Shown here: positions 56,020 through 64,000 of the stretch, piece by piece | Numbering within the stretch: the first letter of the stretch is position 1 | Layout: each line of letters starts with the position of its first letter | Assembly (NCBI RefSeq): GCF_030418125.1 | Contig: NZ_JAUHTR010000002.1 | Span: 62,001 to 126,000, forward strand | Direction: 5' to 3' | DNA length: 64,000 nt | DNA from: Fictibacillus fluitans | GTDB taxonomy: Bacteria > Bacillota > Bacilli > Bacillales > Fictibacillaceae | The notes under the pieces: model-generated | The model's input: only the letters and a program-made list of their open reading frames with translations | Told to the model about the DNA's origin: nothing | The model's database searches: none | Position numbers and translations under genes: made by a program

Positions 56020-57987
56020 TCAGGGATTTTTAAAGATCCTTGTTATTGTACGTCCATTTACTCTTACGGAATAAGCCACTTCATGCGGCCGGTTGGCTCC
56101 TGCCGCATACTTCGGAACGACTCGTACGAATACGGTTTTACCCGCTTTTACTTCATCATGTATCTGCTTCTCAAAGGCCCTGAACGCCCCGCGGTTGATA
56201 CTGTGGTTTTGGGGAAACAGATTGGCCGAATTTTTGTTGCCAAGCCCGCCGAGCTTGTTTCCGATCGCGTGTCCGGCATCGTCCGTATTTCTTCCGCCGA
56301 AGAGTCTCATTAACTTTCTTGAAGCATCATTCGTATCCGTTCCTTTTCCAAGGCTGTTTGGTTCAATTTTAGCAAAAACGGCCCGCAGCTCTCCATTTTT
56401 TCCGAGTGTTGTACGGTACACGAGGCCATCCTTAGTCACAAGCTCATATTTTTTCCATCCGGCAGCGGTCTTCAATATTCTCTTCCCGACAATTTTACCA
56501 AAAGGCAGCCGGTTGAAACCGAGAGTAAAAACAGCAGCGGCCGCATATTCCGGAGACGCTAATTTTCGTGGATGGCGAATGATATCGGCGACTTGATGCC
56601 CGCTTTGAGCCAGACCTGCAGCGGCTGAAACGGCTCCGAGCGCAGACCATGCGCCAAGAAAAGGGAAAAACAGCGCAAAGGCGCCTGCGATCAGCATTAC
56701 TTTTTCTGCTCCTGATAATCGGTGATCCCACCAGTTCTGCAAGGAATCGAACAGGCAGGCAAAGCACGACTCAAGACCTGAAGATTCATTAAACCATCCA
56801 TATCCTGTGATAATAAGTATAGCTGTAAGCAACAGCAGCGCCCCATAGTACCTGTGTACGGTTGCCGAAAGATCCTGGACCCTGCTCCTGGCCTCCTCAT
56901 CTCCGCGAATCAGCGTAAACCCAAGCTCTCTCCGTTCTCTGTAGAAATACAGCAAACTTCCGAACCTTTGCCGGTCACGATAAAGAGAAGATAGAAGATG
57001 ATGGACTTCGCTGACAGGATTAATCAGCCTTTCTTCCGGAAGCAAGAGCAGCTTGTCTTTTACCCTGTTCAGATCCCAGTAATCGATACTAACGGCCGCA
57101 ATGAGCATACCTAGAAAAAGAGGTTTCGATGCATATCCGCTTCCGAGCAAATCATGAAACCCTTTTAGAACATCAGGTGCCCGGTAACCGGCATTCCACA
57201 CGATATGATCAAGGATACTTAAGACCAGCAATCCTAATGGTATTAACAAGGTCGCTCGCTTTAATCGATGTTTATACCTTAATGCCAAACCAAAGCCAAC
57301 GGTTACCATTGCGGTAAGTACCGCATGCCCCGCACTGGTGCCATCGCTGAAAATATTCCCCTCGAAGTAACCAGGAAACAGACTGAAGAATTCCCAATGC
57401 AGGACTTGCCCGGTCAATAGGCTTTTCCCGTAAAAAGCCCCTGAAACGAGCCGCCGTGCGGTTTCCTCCAAAAACTGAAACCCTGCTCCTGTGGCTGCAC
57501 CAGCCAACGCATAATCACTTAAGCTTAATGCAGTGGCTCTGCGGGATAAAAACAAATAGATGGCAAACGGAAGCAGTTTCAGCACTTCTTCTGTTACCGG
57601 CGTGATAAAAGACTGGCTCCAAACATCAAGCGCCCTGCCACCAAACATTCCAGTAATAAGAAGGACAATCACCGCATTGAGCGGTGCAATAAGCCAGGCT
57701 CCCGCCATAAAGAAATACGTGAATTTTCGCCAGGTAAACGTCTTGCTCCGGCAAAGAAGCCAAAATTGCAGTAAAAGATAAAAGGACCAAAGAAACTGCA
57801 CAAACATCGTCCGGGAATCTTTCATGAAAAACAGACTTAATATAAAGAGCAGCAGGGAGATCCACGAAAGGATGCTATAAACTGTCTTTATCCAGGGGTG
57901 AGACTCTGTCCAGTTCTTCATATGCCTGGCCATTGCCTCTATTTTATTCCTTAAGGTGAACTGTACACGATCCAGATTTGTTTTCAA
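56020..57987 (-). CDS. PrsW-family intramembrane protease fused to a C-terminal nuclease domain
   Basis: The product is about 655 residues if TTG 57987 is used, 8 bases after GGGAG; ATG 58026 and ATG 58002 are in frame but poorly served. The N-terminal part is polytopic and carries PrsW signatures: ITPVTEEVLKLLPFAIYLF (E-E-x-x-K), GFQFLEETARR, SAGHAVLTAMVTVGFG and LSILDHIVWNAG. A cytoplasmic-looking stretch and more TM helices follow, then a C-terminal domain of about 95 residues. There DDAGHAIGNKLGGLGNKNSA, FPQNHSINRGAFRAFE and RVVPKYAAGANRPHE match DNA/RNA non-specific endonuclease toxins. This looks like a toxin anchored to, and perhaps released by, its own protease. Confidence 0.82.
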   Translation of the reverse strand: MKTNLDRVQFTLRNKIEAMARHMKNWTESHPWIKTVYSILSWISLLLFILSLFFMKDSRTMFVQFLWSFYLLLQFWLLCRSKTFTWRKFTYFFMAGAWLIAPLNAVIVLLITGMFGGRALDVWSQSFITPVTEEVLKLLPFAIYLFLSRRATALSLSDYALAGAATGAGFQFLEETARRLVSGAFYGKSLLTGQVLHWEFFSLFPGYFEGNIFSDGTSAGHAVLTAMVTVGFGLALRYKHRLKRATLLIPLGLLVLSILDHIVWNAGYRAPDVLKGFHDLLGSGYASKPLFLGMLIAAVSIDYWDLNRVKDKLLLLPEERLINPVSEVHHLLSSLYRDRQRFGSLLYFYRERRELGFTLIRGDEEARSRVQDLSATVHRYYGALLLLTAILIITGYGWFNESSGLESCFACLFDSLQNWWDHRLSGAEKVMLIAGAFALFFPFLGAWSALGAVSAAAGLAQSGHQVADIIRHPRKLASPEYAAAAVFTLGFNRLPFGKIVGKRILKTAAGWKKYELVTKDGLVYRTTLGKNGELRAVFAKIEPNSLGKGTDTNDASRKLMRLFGGRNTDDAGHAIGNKLGGLGNKNSANLFPQNHSINRGAFRAFEKQIHDEVKAGKTVFVRVVPKYAAGANRPHEVAYSVRVNGRTITRIFKNP

Positions 57988-58170
57988 CTTGACCACTCCC
58001 ATAGAAGTCACTTCTGCAAAGGACATGGTGTTTTCGGTTTCTTACTATACGCTAAGAAGAAGTAAATCTAAATAGGCCAATATTTTCAATTTTCCGAACG
58101 TTACTATCCATGTACCCAGAGAATACAAGAGAAAGAGACTGCTAAACTAGCAGCTTCCCCACATGGCCGG

Positions 58171-58303
58171 GCGTTAGTTGCGGTTCGACACGGAATAGTT
58201 GCGGTAAAGCTGGATTTACTTGCGATTCGACACGGAATACTTGCGGTAAAGCTGGATTTACTTGCGGTTCGACACGATTTAGTTGCATATCACGTCATTT
58301 TCA
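58171..58303. repeat. 133-bp intergenic repeat, copy 2 (21-bp periodicity)
   Basis: It has the same length, orientation and A-B-A-B-A order as the copy at 2522-2654. It ends with the same TTTAGTTGCATATCA tail and GTCATTTTCA. It lies in the 458-base gap between the divergent PrsW-nuclease and ABC permease genes. Apart from the repeat this gap must hold both promoters; I see no convincing -35/-10 pair. Confidence 0.9.
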
Positions 58304-58445
58304 GTTTTCGACAAACCCAAAATCATAGCTGAATTTCTGCAATATCAAATAAGTGTATGAAAAGTGTCTAAATTTTTCAGGTTTTGTAACTTCTCTCTTT
58401 GTCTTACACTTTTTATATAGACGAAGAAGGGGTGAGAAAAGGGAA

Positions 58446-59405
58446 TTGAAAACGCTGCCATTAGAAGTCTCTAAGCCAATGGTTGTGAAGACCAAAAAGT
58501 CAGTATGGAGCAAAATCCTCAGTCAAAAGTATTTAATACTGATGTCGTTTCCGTTTGTGATTTGGGTTTTTGTCTTTTCGTATATCCCGATCTGGGGATG
58601 GACGATGGCGTTTCAGAATTTTAAGCCCGGGCTGTCGTTTTCACAGCAGGAGTGGGTGGGCCTGCAGAACTTTAAAGAGTTATTTCTTGATCATGACTTC
58701 TATCTGGTCATGCGAAACACGCTCGCCATGAGTATTATGGAATTGGTTGCCGGTTTTCTCTGCCCCATTGTTCTCGCCGTTCTTTTACATGAGTTGAAAA
58801 ATAAGTACTTCAAACGAACGGTTCAAACCATTTCCTATCTGCCTCACTTTGTTTCATGGGTGGTTGTTTCCGGGATTGTGATTCAAATGCTTTCCACGGA
58901 TGGCGGGGTCGTCAATCAGTTGCTGATGAACCTTCATGTCATCAACAAGCCCATTGAATTTATGGGAAAGGAAAATTGGTTCTGGTCCATTGTCACCACA
59001 GCGGATGTGTGGAAAGAGGTCGGCTGGAACACGATCATCTATCTCGCGGCCATCGCCGGCATCGACCCGCAGCTGTATGAAGCCGCAAAAGTGGACGGAG
59101 CATCAAGGTTCCGCCAAATCTGGCACATTACCATTCCGGGCATCCGGACGACCATTACGATTCTATTAATTTTATCCATTGGTAACTTAATCAATATCGG
59201 TTTTGAAAAGCAAATGCTGTTAGGAAATCCTCTTGTGCAAAGCCATTCCAATGTCATTCAGCTCTACGCCTTAAACTATGGTATTGGGTTGGGAAGATAT
59301 TCATTCGGAACGGCAGTCGGTATCTTCAATTCTGTAGTCAGTATTATCCTGTTGTTTTCAGCGAACCGGATCTTTAAGAAAACAACCGGCGAAAGCGTCA
59401 TGTAA
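58446..59405 (+). CDS. ABC sugar transporter permease, LplB type
   Basis: The product is about 319 residues from TTG 58446, with AAGGGG upstream; ATG 58482 is an alternative. Six TM helices are predicted. The cytoplasmic coupling loop is YEAAKVDGASRFRQIWHITI, the EAA motif of type I importers. The start KYLILMSFPFVIWVFVFSYI and IPIWGWTMAFQNFKPG fit the LplB/YtcP family of oligosaccharide importers. These have no ATPase gene in the operon and share one such as MsmX. It is the first gene of the operon at the right end. Confidence 0.88.
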   Translation: MKTLPLEVSKPMVVKTKKSVWSKILSQKYLILMSFPFVIWVFVFSYIPIWGWTMAFQNFKPGLSFSQQEWVGLQNFKELFLDHDFYLVMRNTLAMSIMELVAGFLCPIVLAVLLHELKNKYFKRTVQTISYLPHFVSWVVVSGIVIQMLSTDGGVVNQLLMNLHVINKPIEFMGKENWFWSIVTTADVWKEVGWNTIIYLAAIAGIDPQLYEAAKVDGASRFRQIWHITIPGIRTTITILLILSIGNLINIGFEKQMLLGNPLVQSHSNVIQLYALNYGIGLGRYSFGTAVGIFNSVVSIILLFSANRIFKKTTGESVM

Positions 59406-59417
59406 AAGGGGGATATC

Positions 59418-60320
59418 ATGGCAAAAAGGAGAAGTGCTTTACCAACGAATACGTCAGACCGGATTTTCGATATCTGTAACATGGCTTTTATGATGATTGT
59501 CGTTGTGGTCATGCTTTATCCGTTTTTAAACGTGCTGGCGATCTCGTTCAATACATCATTGGACACAGTAAAGGGCGGCATTACGATTTGGCCACGGGAT
59601 TTTACTCTTGAAAATTATAAAAAAATTCTCGAATACGATACCTTATTGGTCGGTTTGAAAAACTCTGTTTTACGGACGGTGCTGGGAACCTTTTTGGGAG
59701 TGTTATGTGACTCGATGATCGCATACACGCTCAGCCGGAAAGATTATAAAGCAAGAAAATTCGTTTCCACTTTCCTTGCGCTGACCCTGTTCTTCTCAGG
59801 AGGATTGGTTCCGGGATATATGCTTGTTCGTGATCTCCAATTGATGAATACCTTTTGGGTGTATATTTTGCCCGGTATGGTGAGTGTGTTTAACATTTTC
59901 ATCATCCGTTCGTTTATTGACAACCTGCCCATTTCCCTTCAGGAATCGGCCAAGCTCGATGGCGCCAACGACTTTGTGATTTATTGGCGGATCATCCTGC
60001 CGCTTTGTAAACCAGTTCTGGCAACTGTTGCCCTTTTTATAGCGGTGGGTCAATGGAATTCATGGTTCGATACGTACCTTTATAACTCAATGAGTCCCAG
60101 TTTAACGACCCTGCAGTATGAGCTGGTTAAAATTTTGCAAAATACGAATTCCACCACCAACGCCAATGCGCAAAGTGCGGAAAACATAGCCAATATGGTG
60201 ACACCGGAATCGATCAAAATGGCAGTGACGATTTTTGTGACAGTACCGGTTCTTGTGATTTATCCGTTTCTGCAAAAGTACTTTATGCAGGGGATGACAC
60301 TCGGAGCTGTAAAAGATTGA
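59418..60320 (+). CDS. ABC sugar transporter permease, YtcP/LplC type
   Basis: The 300-residue second permease follows 12 bases after the first, with AAAGGGGG before ATG 59418. The EAA loop is LQESAKLDGANDFVIYWRII, and the N-terminal part NMAFMMIVVVVMLYPFLNVL is the first TM helix. Permeases of this carbohydrate uptake class pair with an LplB-like partner and a lipoprotein, both present here. It ends YFMQGMTLGAVKD, the conserved C-terminus of the family. Confidence 0.92.
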   Translation: MAKRRSALPTNTSDRIFDICNMAFMMIVVVVMLYPFLNVLAISFNTSLDTVKGGITIWPRDFTLENYKKILEYDTLLVGLKNSVLRTVLGTFLGVLCDSMIAYTLSRKDYKARKFVSTFLALTLFFSGGLVPGYMLVRDLQLMNTFWVYILPGMVSVFNIFIIRSFIDNLPISLQESAKLDGANDFVIYWRIILPLCKPVLATVALFIAVGQWNSWFDTYLYNSMSPSLTTLQYELVKILQNTNSTTNANAQSAENIANMVTPESIKMAVTIFVTVPVLVIYPFLQKYFMQGMTLGAVKD

Positions 60321-60342
60321 TCTAAAAAGGGGAGGGTTCACA

Positions 60343-62016
60343 ATGAAAGTGAAAAGCAAGGTTATCAGTATCGTTTCTGCCGCACTTCTTCTGATGGGTA
60401 CAGCCGCTTGCAGCAATGACACCGCAAGCACGGATGCCACCAAGGCAAAAAGCAGTAAAGGTCCCGTTACATTCACCTATTTCGGAGCAGATCCGGTTCC
60501 TACCTGGAACAATATGCAGGATGAAGTAGGAAAAGAGATTACCAAACGCACAGGAGTTACGTTAAAAGCCTCCTACCAGGTAGGAAATGATGATAAGGTC
60601 GGGCTTATTGCTTCGAGCGGACAGTATCCTGATTTGATCAGTCCAAAGGGTTCTGCAGCCAAAATGGTGGATGCGGGGGCAATGGTCGACCTGAAACCAC
60701 TCATTGAAAAATATGCGCCCAATATTAAAAAATTGATCGGCAACAACTGGGGCCGCTTAAAGTACAGCAATGAGGATCCGAAGGTTTATTTTATCCCGAC
60801 CTATGATGCGGTCGGACAAAAGCAGTTCGATGCAGGCGGAGGCTTCGAGCTTCAGCATGCCGCTGTAAAGGAAGCGGGCTATCCGCAAATCAAAACGCTG
60901 CAGGATTATGAGAATGTAATCAAGCAATATGTAAAGAAGCATCCAACGGTTGATGGGAAGCCAACCGTCGGAATGTCTCTCATCGGGAGTGACTGGCACT
61001 TCCTGATCACGGTCACGAATAATGCCACAGGCGCGACAGGCAAACCGGATGAAGGAGAATATTCCATCGATCCGAAAACCCATAAAGCAACCTTCCATTC
61101 CAGGCTGCCTGAAGAAAAGGAATACTTCAAATGGCTCAACCACATGAATGATATCGGACTTTTGGACTCACAAAGCTTTGTTCAAACGTATGATCAATAC
61201 CTGGCGAAAGTCGCGTCAGGCCGTGTGGTTGGATTGGCAGACCAGTCATGGAGCTATGGAAGTGCGGAAAACACCTTGAAGGGTGCAGGAAAAGATGAAT
61301 TAACGTACGGACACTACCCTGTTACGTTAAATGATAAATACAAGCGTCATGATTTCCAGAGTATCGGCTTTAATGCAGGATGGGGAATTGGGATCACAAA
61401 GAATTGCAAAGATCCGATCCGCGCCATCAAGTTCCTTGATTTCCTGGCTTCAGATGAAGGACAAATTCTAAATTACTGGGGAATTAAAGACAAACAGTAC
61501 AAAGTGGATAACGGCAAACGCGTTATTCCAGCGGACGTCCAGGAACAAAAAACGAAAAACAATGCGGAGTTCACGAAGAAAACTGGCATTGGCATGTATA
61601 ACATCTCAATGAGATATGGAGATGGCATGAAGGATTCTACCGGAAACTACTACACAACAAACTTCCCTGAAAATGTGGTTAAAAACTACTCGAAAGAAAC
61701 CAAGGAAGTATTGTCACATTACAACGCAAAAACCTGGAAGGATTTGTTCCCAAGTGAAAAAGAGTTCCCTGTTCTGCCTTGGGGTGCGGCGTGGAGCATC
61801 AATGCATCAAGCAATACCGAATACGGCGCAATCTTCCAAAAAGCAGAGGATACGGCAAAGTCATATGTCACAAAAGCGATCCTTGCCAAGCCAGCTGATT
61901 TTGACAAAGAGTGGGATAACTACTTGAAAGCATTGGATGCCATCGGCGTCAAGAAGATGGAAGCCGAGTACACCAAGCTGGTGAAAGCCCGTGTTGAGTT
62001 GTGGAGCAGCAAGTAA
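60343..62016 (+). CDS. LplA-type extracellular sugar-binding lipoprotein
   Basis: The 557-residue protein has a lipobox in VSAALLLMGTAACSNDT, so the Cys at about 23 carries the lipid anchor. The mature part is a large two-lobed family 1 solute-binding protein: VTFTYFGADPVPTWNNMQDE, YPDLISPKGSAAKMVDAGAM, and IGFNAGWGIGITKNCKDPIR. It binds an oligosaccharide outside the membrane and delivers it to the two permeases. Given the alpha-xylosidase downstream, a xylose-decorated glucan fragment such as isoprimeverose or XXXG is likely. This is inferred. Confidence 0.9.
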   Translation: MKVKSKVISIVSAALLLMGTAACSNDTASTDATKAKSSKGPVTFTYFGADPVPTWNNMQDEVGKEITKRTGVTLKASYQVGNDDKVGLIASSGQYPDLISPKGSAAKMVDAGAMVDLKPLIEKYAPNIKKLIGNNWGRLKYSNEDPKVYFIPTYDAVGQKQFDAGGGFELQHAAVKEAGYPQIKTLQDYENVIKQYVKKHPTVDGKPTVGMSLIGSDWHFLITVTNNATGATGKPDEGEYSIDPKTHKATFHSRLPEEKEYFKWLNHMNDIGLLDSQSFVQTYDQYLAKVASGRVVGLADQSWSYGSAENTLKGAGKDELTYGHYPVTLNDKYKRHDFQSIGFNAGWGIGITKNCKDPIRAIKFLDFLASDEGQILNYWGIKDKQYKVDNGKRVIPADVQEQKTKNNAEFTKKTGIGMYNISMRYGDGMKDSTGNYYTTNFPENVVKNYSKETKEVLSHYNAKTWKDLFPSEKEFPVLPWGAAWSINASSNTEYGAIFQKAEDTAKSYVTKAILAKPADFDKEWDNYLKALDAIGVKKMEAEYTKLVKARVELWSSK

Positions 62017-62045
62017 AATAAAAAAGCTGAAAAGGGGCCGAGTCA

Positions 62046-62681
62046 ATGAAAGTAAGCGGCAATTTGTATAAGTATTGTGATTGGATTATGAAATTTGGTT
62101 ACCTTAATTTGCTGTGGATACTGTTTACGTTAATGGGTTTGATTGTGTTTGGATTCGTACCGGCTACAGTCGCCTTATTCACGATTACGCGTGCATGGGT
62201 CAGAGGAAGCACGGAGATTCCAATGTGGTCTACCTTTATAAATGTATATAAAGCGGAGTTTGTTCAATCGAATAAAGCGGGATTCTTCTATATACTCGGA
62301 GGCTGTATTTTATTTGTTGACGAACGATTCCTTGCCCAGTCTTCAGGCGGTCTTCATTTTATTATGGTGCCATTATTGCTGGTCGTTATGGTGCTTTTCG
62401 GACTTTCTTTGCTGTACTTTTTTGCCGCATATGTGCATTTCGAGTTAAAGCCGTTTGCCTATATCAGATACTCGCTCATGATCAGTCTCTCTCAATTTCC
62501 TTACACCGTCATGATGATCGCCGGAGTCTGGTTTTCGTATATGCTTCTCAAATACGTGCCTGGAGTCTTTCTGTTTTTTGGCGCAAGCTTACTGGCTTTT
62601 ATGATGACGTGGGCGGCGAATCAGGCTTTTGTCAAAGTCCAGGCAAAGGCTGCCCATCTGCAAAAAGCAAGTAGTCTGTAA
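62046..62681 (+). CDS. YesL-like (DUF624) membrane protein
   Basis: The 211-residue protein has five TM segments. It starts LYKYCDWIMKFGYLNLLWIL and GLIVFGFVPATVALFTITRA, the DUF624/YesL signature. YesL-type genes accompany YesM/YesN systems and LplA/B-type importers across Bacillus and Paenibacillus, but their function is unknown. GGGG precedes ATG 62046. It lies between the lipoprotein and glycosidase genes. Confidence 0.88.
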   Translation: MKVSGNLYKYCDWIMKFGYLNLLWILFTLMGLIVFGFVPATVALFTITRAWVRGSTEIPMWSTFINVYKAEFVQSNKAGFFYILGGCILFVDERFLAQSSGGLHFIMVPLLLVVMVLFGLSLLYFFAAYVHFELKPFAYIRYSLMISLSQFPYTVMMIAGVWFSYMLLKYVPGVFLFFGASLLAFMMTWAANQAFVKVQAKAAHLQKASSL

Positions 62682-62708
62682 TTTTATAAAAAAGGTGGAG
62701 AACAATGC

Positions 62709-64000
62709 ATGAAATTCAGTAATGGATGCTGGTTAAATAAAGAAGGCTATCAATTTTTTCACCCAACTGAGGTAAATGATACGAGAGTGACAGATAAGAA
62801 GGTCACCCTTTATGCTCCATGCCGGAAAGTCAATCACCGCGGCGATACGTTGGATGGAGGGATGGTAACCATTGAGCTGTCCTCTCCCATGAATGATGTG
62901 ATTAAGGTAAAAGCGTATCACCATAAAGGAGCTGTTAATCAAGGGCCTCATTTCGAGATTCATGAAGACAATGACGGGGCAGTAATGGACGATGGTGAGC
63001 AAGAACTGACCTTTTCGAGTGGCAGCCTGAAGGCCCGTGTAGATAAAGAGAATTGGAAGCTATCGTTTTACCATGAGGATGAACTGCTGGCTCAATCTGA
63101 CAGCCGGTCGATGGCGTATATTTTATCAGATGAGAAGCAGCCGTTTATGCGCGAGCAGCTTTCTCTGGATGTCGGGGAACTGATTTATGGGCTGGGTGAA
63201 CGTTTTACACCGTTTGTGAAAAATGGCCAAACCGTTGATATCTGGAATGAGGATGGCGGTACTGGCAGCGAGCAGGCATACAAGAATGTTCCCTTCTATG
63301 TCAGCAACAAAGGCTATGGCGTGCTGATCAACCATCCTGAAAAGGTATCCTTTGAAATTGGCTCGGAAAAAGTGTCAAAGGTTCAATTCAGCGTGGAAGG
63401 CGAATATCTGGAGTATTTTATTATCAACGGGCCAACGCTGAAAGATGTTTTATCTCATTACACCAAACTCACAGGAAGGCCGAGTCTGCCGCCTGCCTGG
63501 TCGTTCGGTTTATGGCTGAGCACCTCCTTCACGACCAATTATGACGAAGAAACGGTGACCAGCTTTGTGGAAGGAATGGAGCAACGGGATATTCCAGTGG
63601 ATGTTTTCCACTTTGACTGCTTTTGGATGAAAGAGTTCGAGTGGTCCAACTTTATTTGGGATGACCGGATGTTCCCGGATCCGGAAGGCATGCTAAGAAG
63701 ACTGAAAGACAGGGGCTTGAAAATTTGTGTGTGGATCAATCCGTACATTGCCCAAAAGTCCGAGCTTTTTGATGAAGGCATGGAAAAGGGATATTTGGTA
63801 AAACGGGCGGACGGCTCCGTTTGGCAGTGGGATAAATGGCAGGCCGGAATGGGGCTGGTTGATTTCTCTAACCCGGAAGCCTGCAAGTGGTATCAGGACA
63901 AGCTGGAAGTGCTGATTGAAATGGGCGTGGATTCGTTTAAAACCGACTTTGGTGAACGGATTCCAACCGATGTGGTGTACTTCGATCGATCGAACCCGCA
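62709..64000 (+). CDS. yicI: GH31 alpha-xylosidase (cut by window end)
   Basis: About 430 codons from ATG 62709 are visible; complete YicI-type enzymes have about 770. The N-terminal beta-sandwich begins MKFSNGCWLNKEGYQFFHP, and the linker LIYGLGERFTPFVKNGQ and VPFYVSNKGYGVLINHPEK are typical. The catalytic barrel has VDVFHFDCFWMKEFEWSNF and the nucleophile Asp in FKTDFGERIPTD. The F-K-T-D-F-G-E motif and the C-F-W-M segment are those of YicI, which removes alpha-1,6-xylose from isoprimeverose and xyloglucan oligosaccharides. There is no signal peptide, so it acts on imported sugars. GGTGGAG precedes the start. Confidence 0.92.
   Translation, partial: MKFSNGCWLNKEGYQFFHPTEVNDTRVTDKKVTLYAPCRKVNHRGDTLDGGMVTIELSSPMNDVIKVKAYHHKGAVNQGPHFEIHEDNDGAVMDDGEQELTFSSGSLKARVDKENWKLSFYHEDELLAQSDSRSMAYILSDEKQPFMREQLSLDVGELIYGLGERFTPFVKNGQTVDIWNEDGGTGSEQAYKNVPFYVSNKGYGVLINHPEKVSFEIGSEKVSKVQFSVEGEYLEYFIINGPTLKDVLSHYTKLTGRPSLPPAWSFGLWLSTSFTTNYDEETVTSFVEGMEQRDIPVDVFHFDCFWMKEFEWSNFIWDDRMFPDPEGMLRRLKDRGLKICVWINPYIAQKSELFDEGMEKGYLVKRADGSVWQWDKWQAGMGLVDFSNPEACKWYQDKLEVLIEMGVDSFKTDFGERIPTDVVYFDRSNP

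Overview
The window reads as chromosomal DNA of a spore-forming member of the Bacillaceae (Bacillus in the broad sense; Priestia, Fictibacillus and Metabacillus-like genera are candidates, and I cannot choose between them). The evidence is AGGAGG-type ribosome sites, many TTG and GTG starts, two ykyB genes, a GlcU-type transporter, a YesMN-type two-component pair, a ywqH-type toxin locus, an exosporium-type jelly-roll protein and a close relative of P450 BM3. I saw no rRNA, tRNA, CRISPR array, intact insertion sequence or replication origin.

Layout. 1-7.3 kb holds small accessory genes: a cut-off DinB protein, two VOC proteins, a GyrI-like domain protein, a jelly-roll spore-surface protein, a PIN-domain toxin-antitoxin pair, and a GH43 arabinanase-type enzyme with a ThuA-like partner. 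7.6-23.7 kb is a long exopolysaccharide operon. It carries a CpsC/CpsD/CpsB-type tyrosine kinase and phosphatase set, galU, an EAR (epsC) antitermination RNA, then the initiating sugar transferase, fcl, gmd, glycosyltransferases, wzy, an acetyltransferase, wzx, a UDP-glucuronate epimerase, ugd and manC. The sugars implied are L-fucose, glucuronate/galacturonate and glucose/galactose, much like colanic acid. The middle of the operon is visibly more AT-rich than its ends, as expected for an exchanged serotype block.

23.7-31.7 kb is mixed: a lone glycosyltransferase, a GNAT protein, VanZ, a duplicated ykyB/winged-helix module with decayed parts, and a homospermidine-synthase-like gene followed by a SET-domain gene. 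31.7-34.9 kb is an amino-sugar operon (EIIBC, nanE, RpiR regulator) with a clear promoter and a perfect palindromic operator. 35.2-38.0 kb is an unusual pair: an unrecognised 558-residue protein overlapping a GH5 mannanase-like enzyme that has no signal peptide. 38.3-44.1 kb is a type VII polymorphic-toxin island: a DUF5082 gene, a toxin with a C-terminal RNase-like tip, its likely immunity gene, a row of immunity-type genes (several broken), and an orphan HNH toxin tip next to a SUKH immunity gene.

44.1-50.5 kb holds a DinB protein, an alpha/beta hydrolase, a CYP102A self-sufficient P450, a divergent HxlR regulator and a GlcU-type sugar transporter. One palindrome, GTTACTTTAYGTAAC, lies upstream of both the P450 and the transporter, with a half-site upstream of hxlR, so these genes probably form one regulon. 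50.7-64 kb holds a YesMN-type two-component system, an FAD monooxygenase, and a PrsW-family membrane protease fused to a C-terminal nuclease domain with a probable immunity gene behind it. It ends with an LplB/YtcP/LplA-type ABC importer, a YesL-like protein and a GH31 alpha-xylosidase cut by the window end, probably for xyloglucan-type oligosaccharides.

Most unusual items: the PrsW-nuclease fusion, the leaderless GH5 with its unknown partner, the shared HxlR operator around a BM3-like P450, the two 133-bp copies of a 21-bp-periodic intergenic repeat, and the toxin/immunity graveyard bounded by a dinB fragment.
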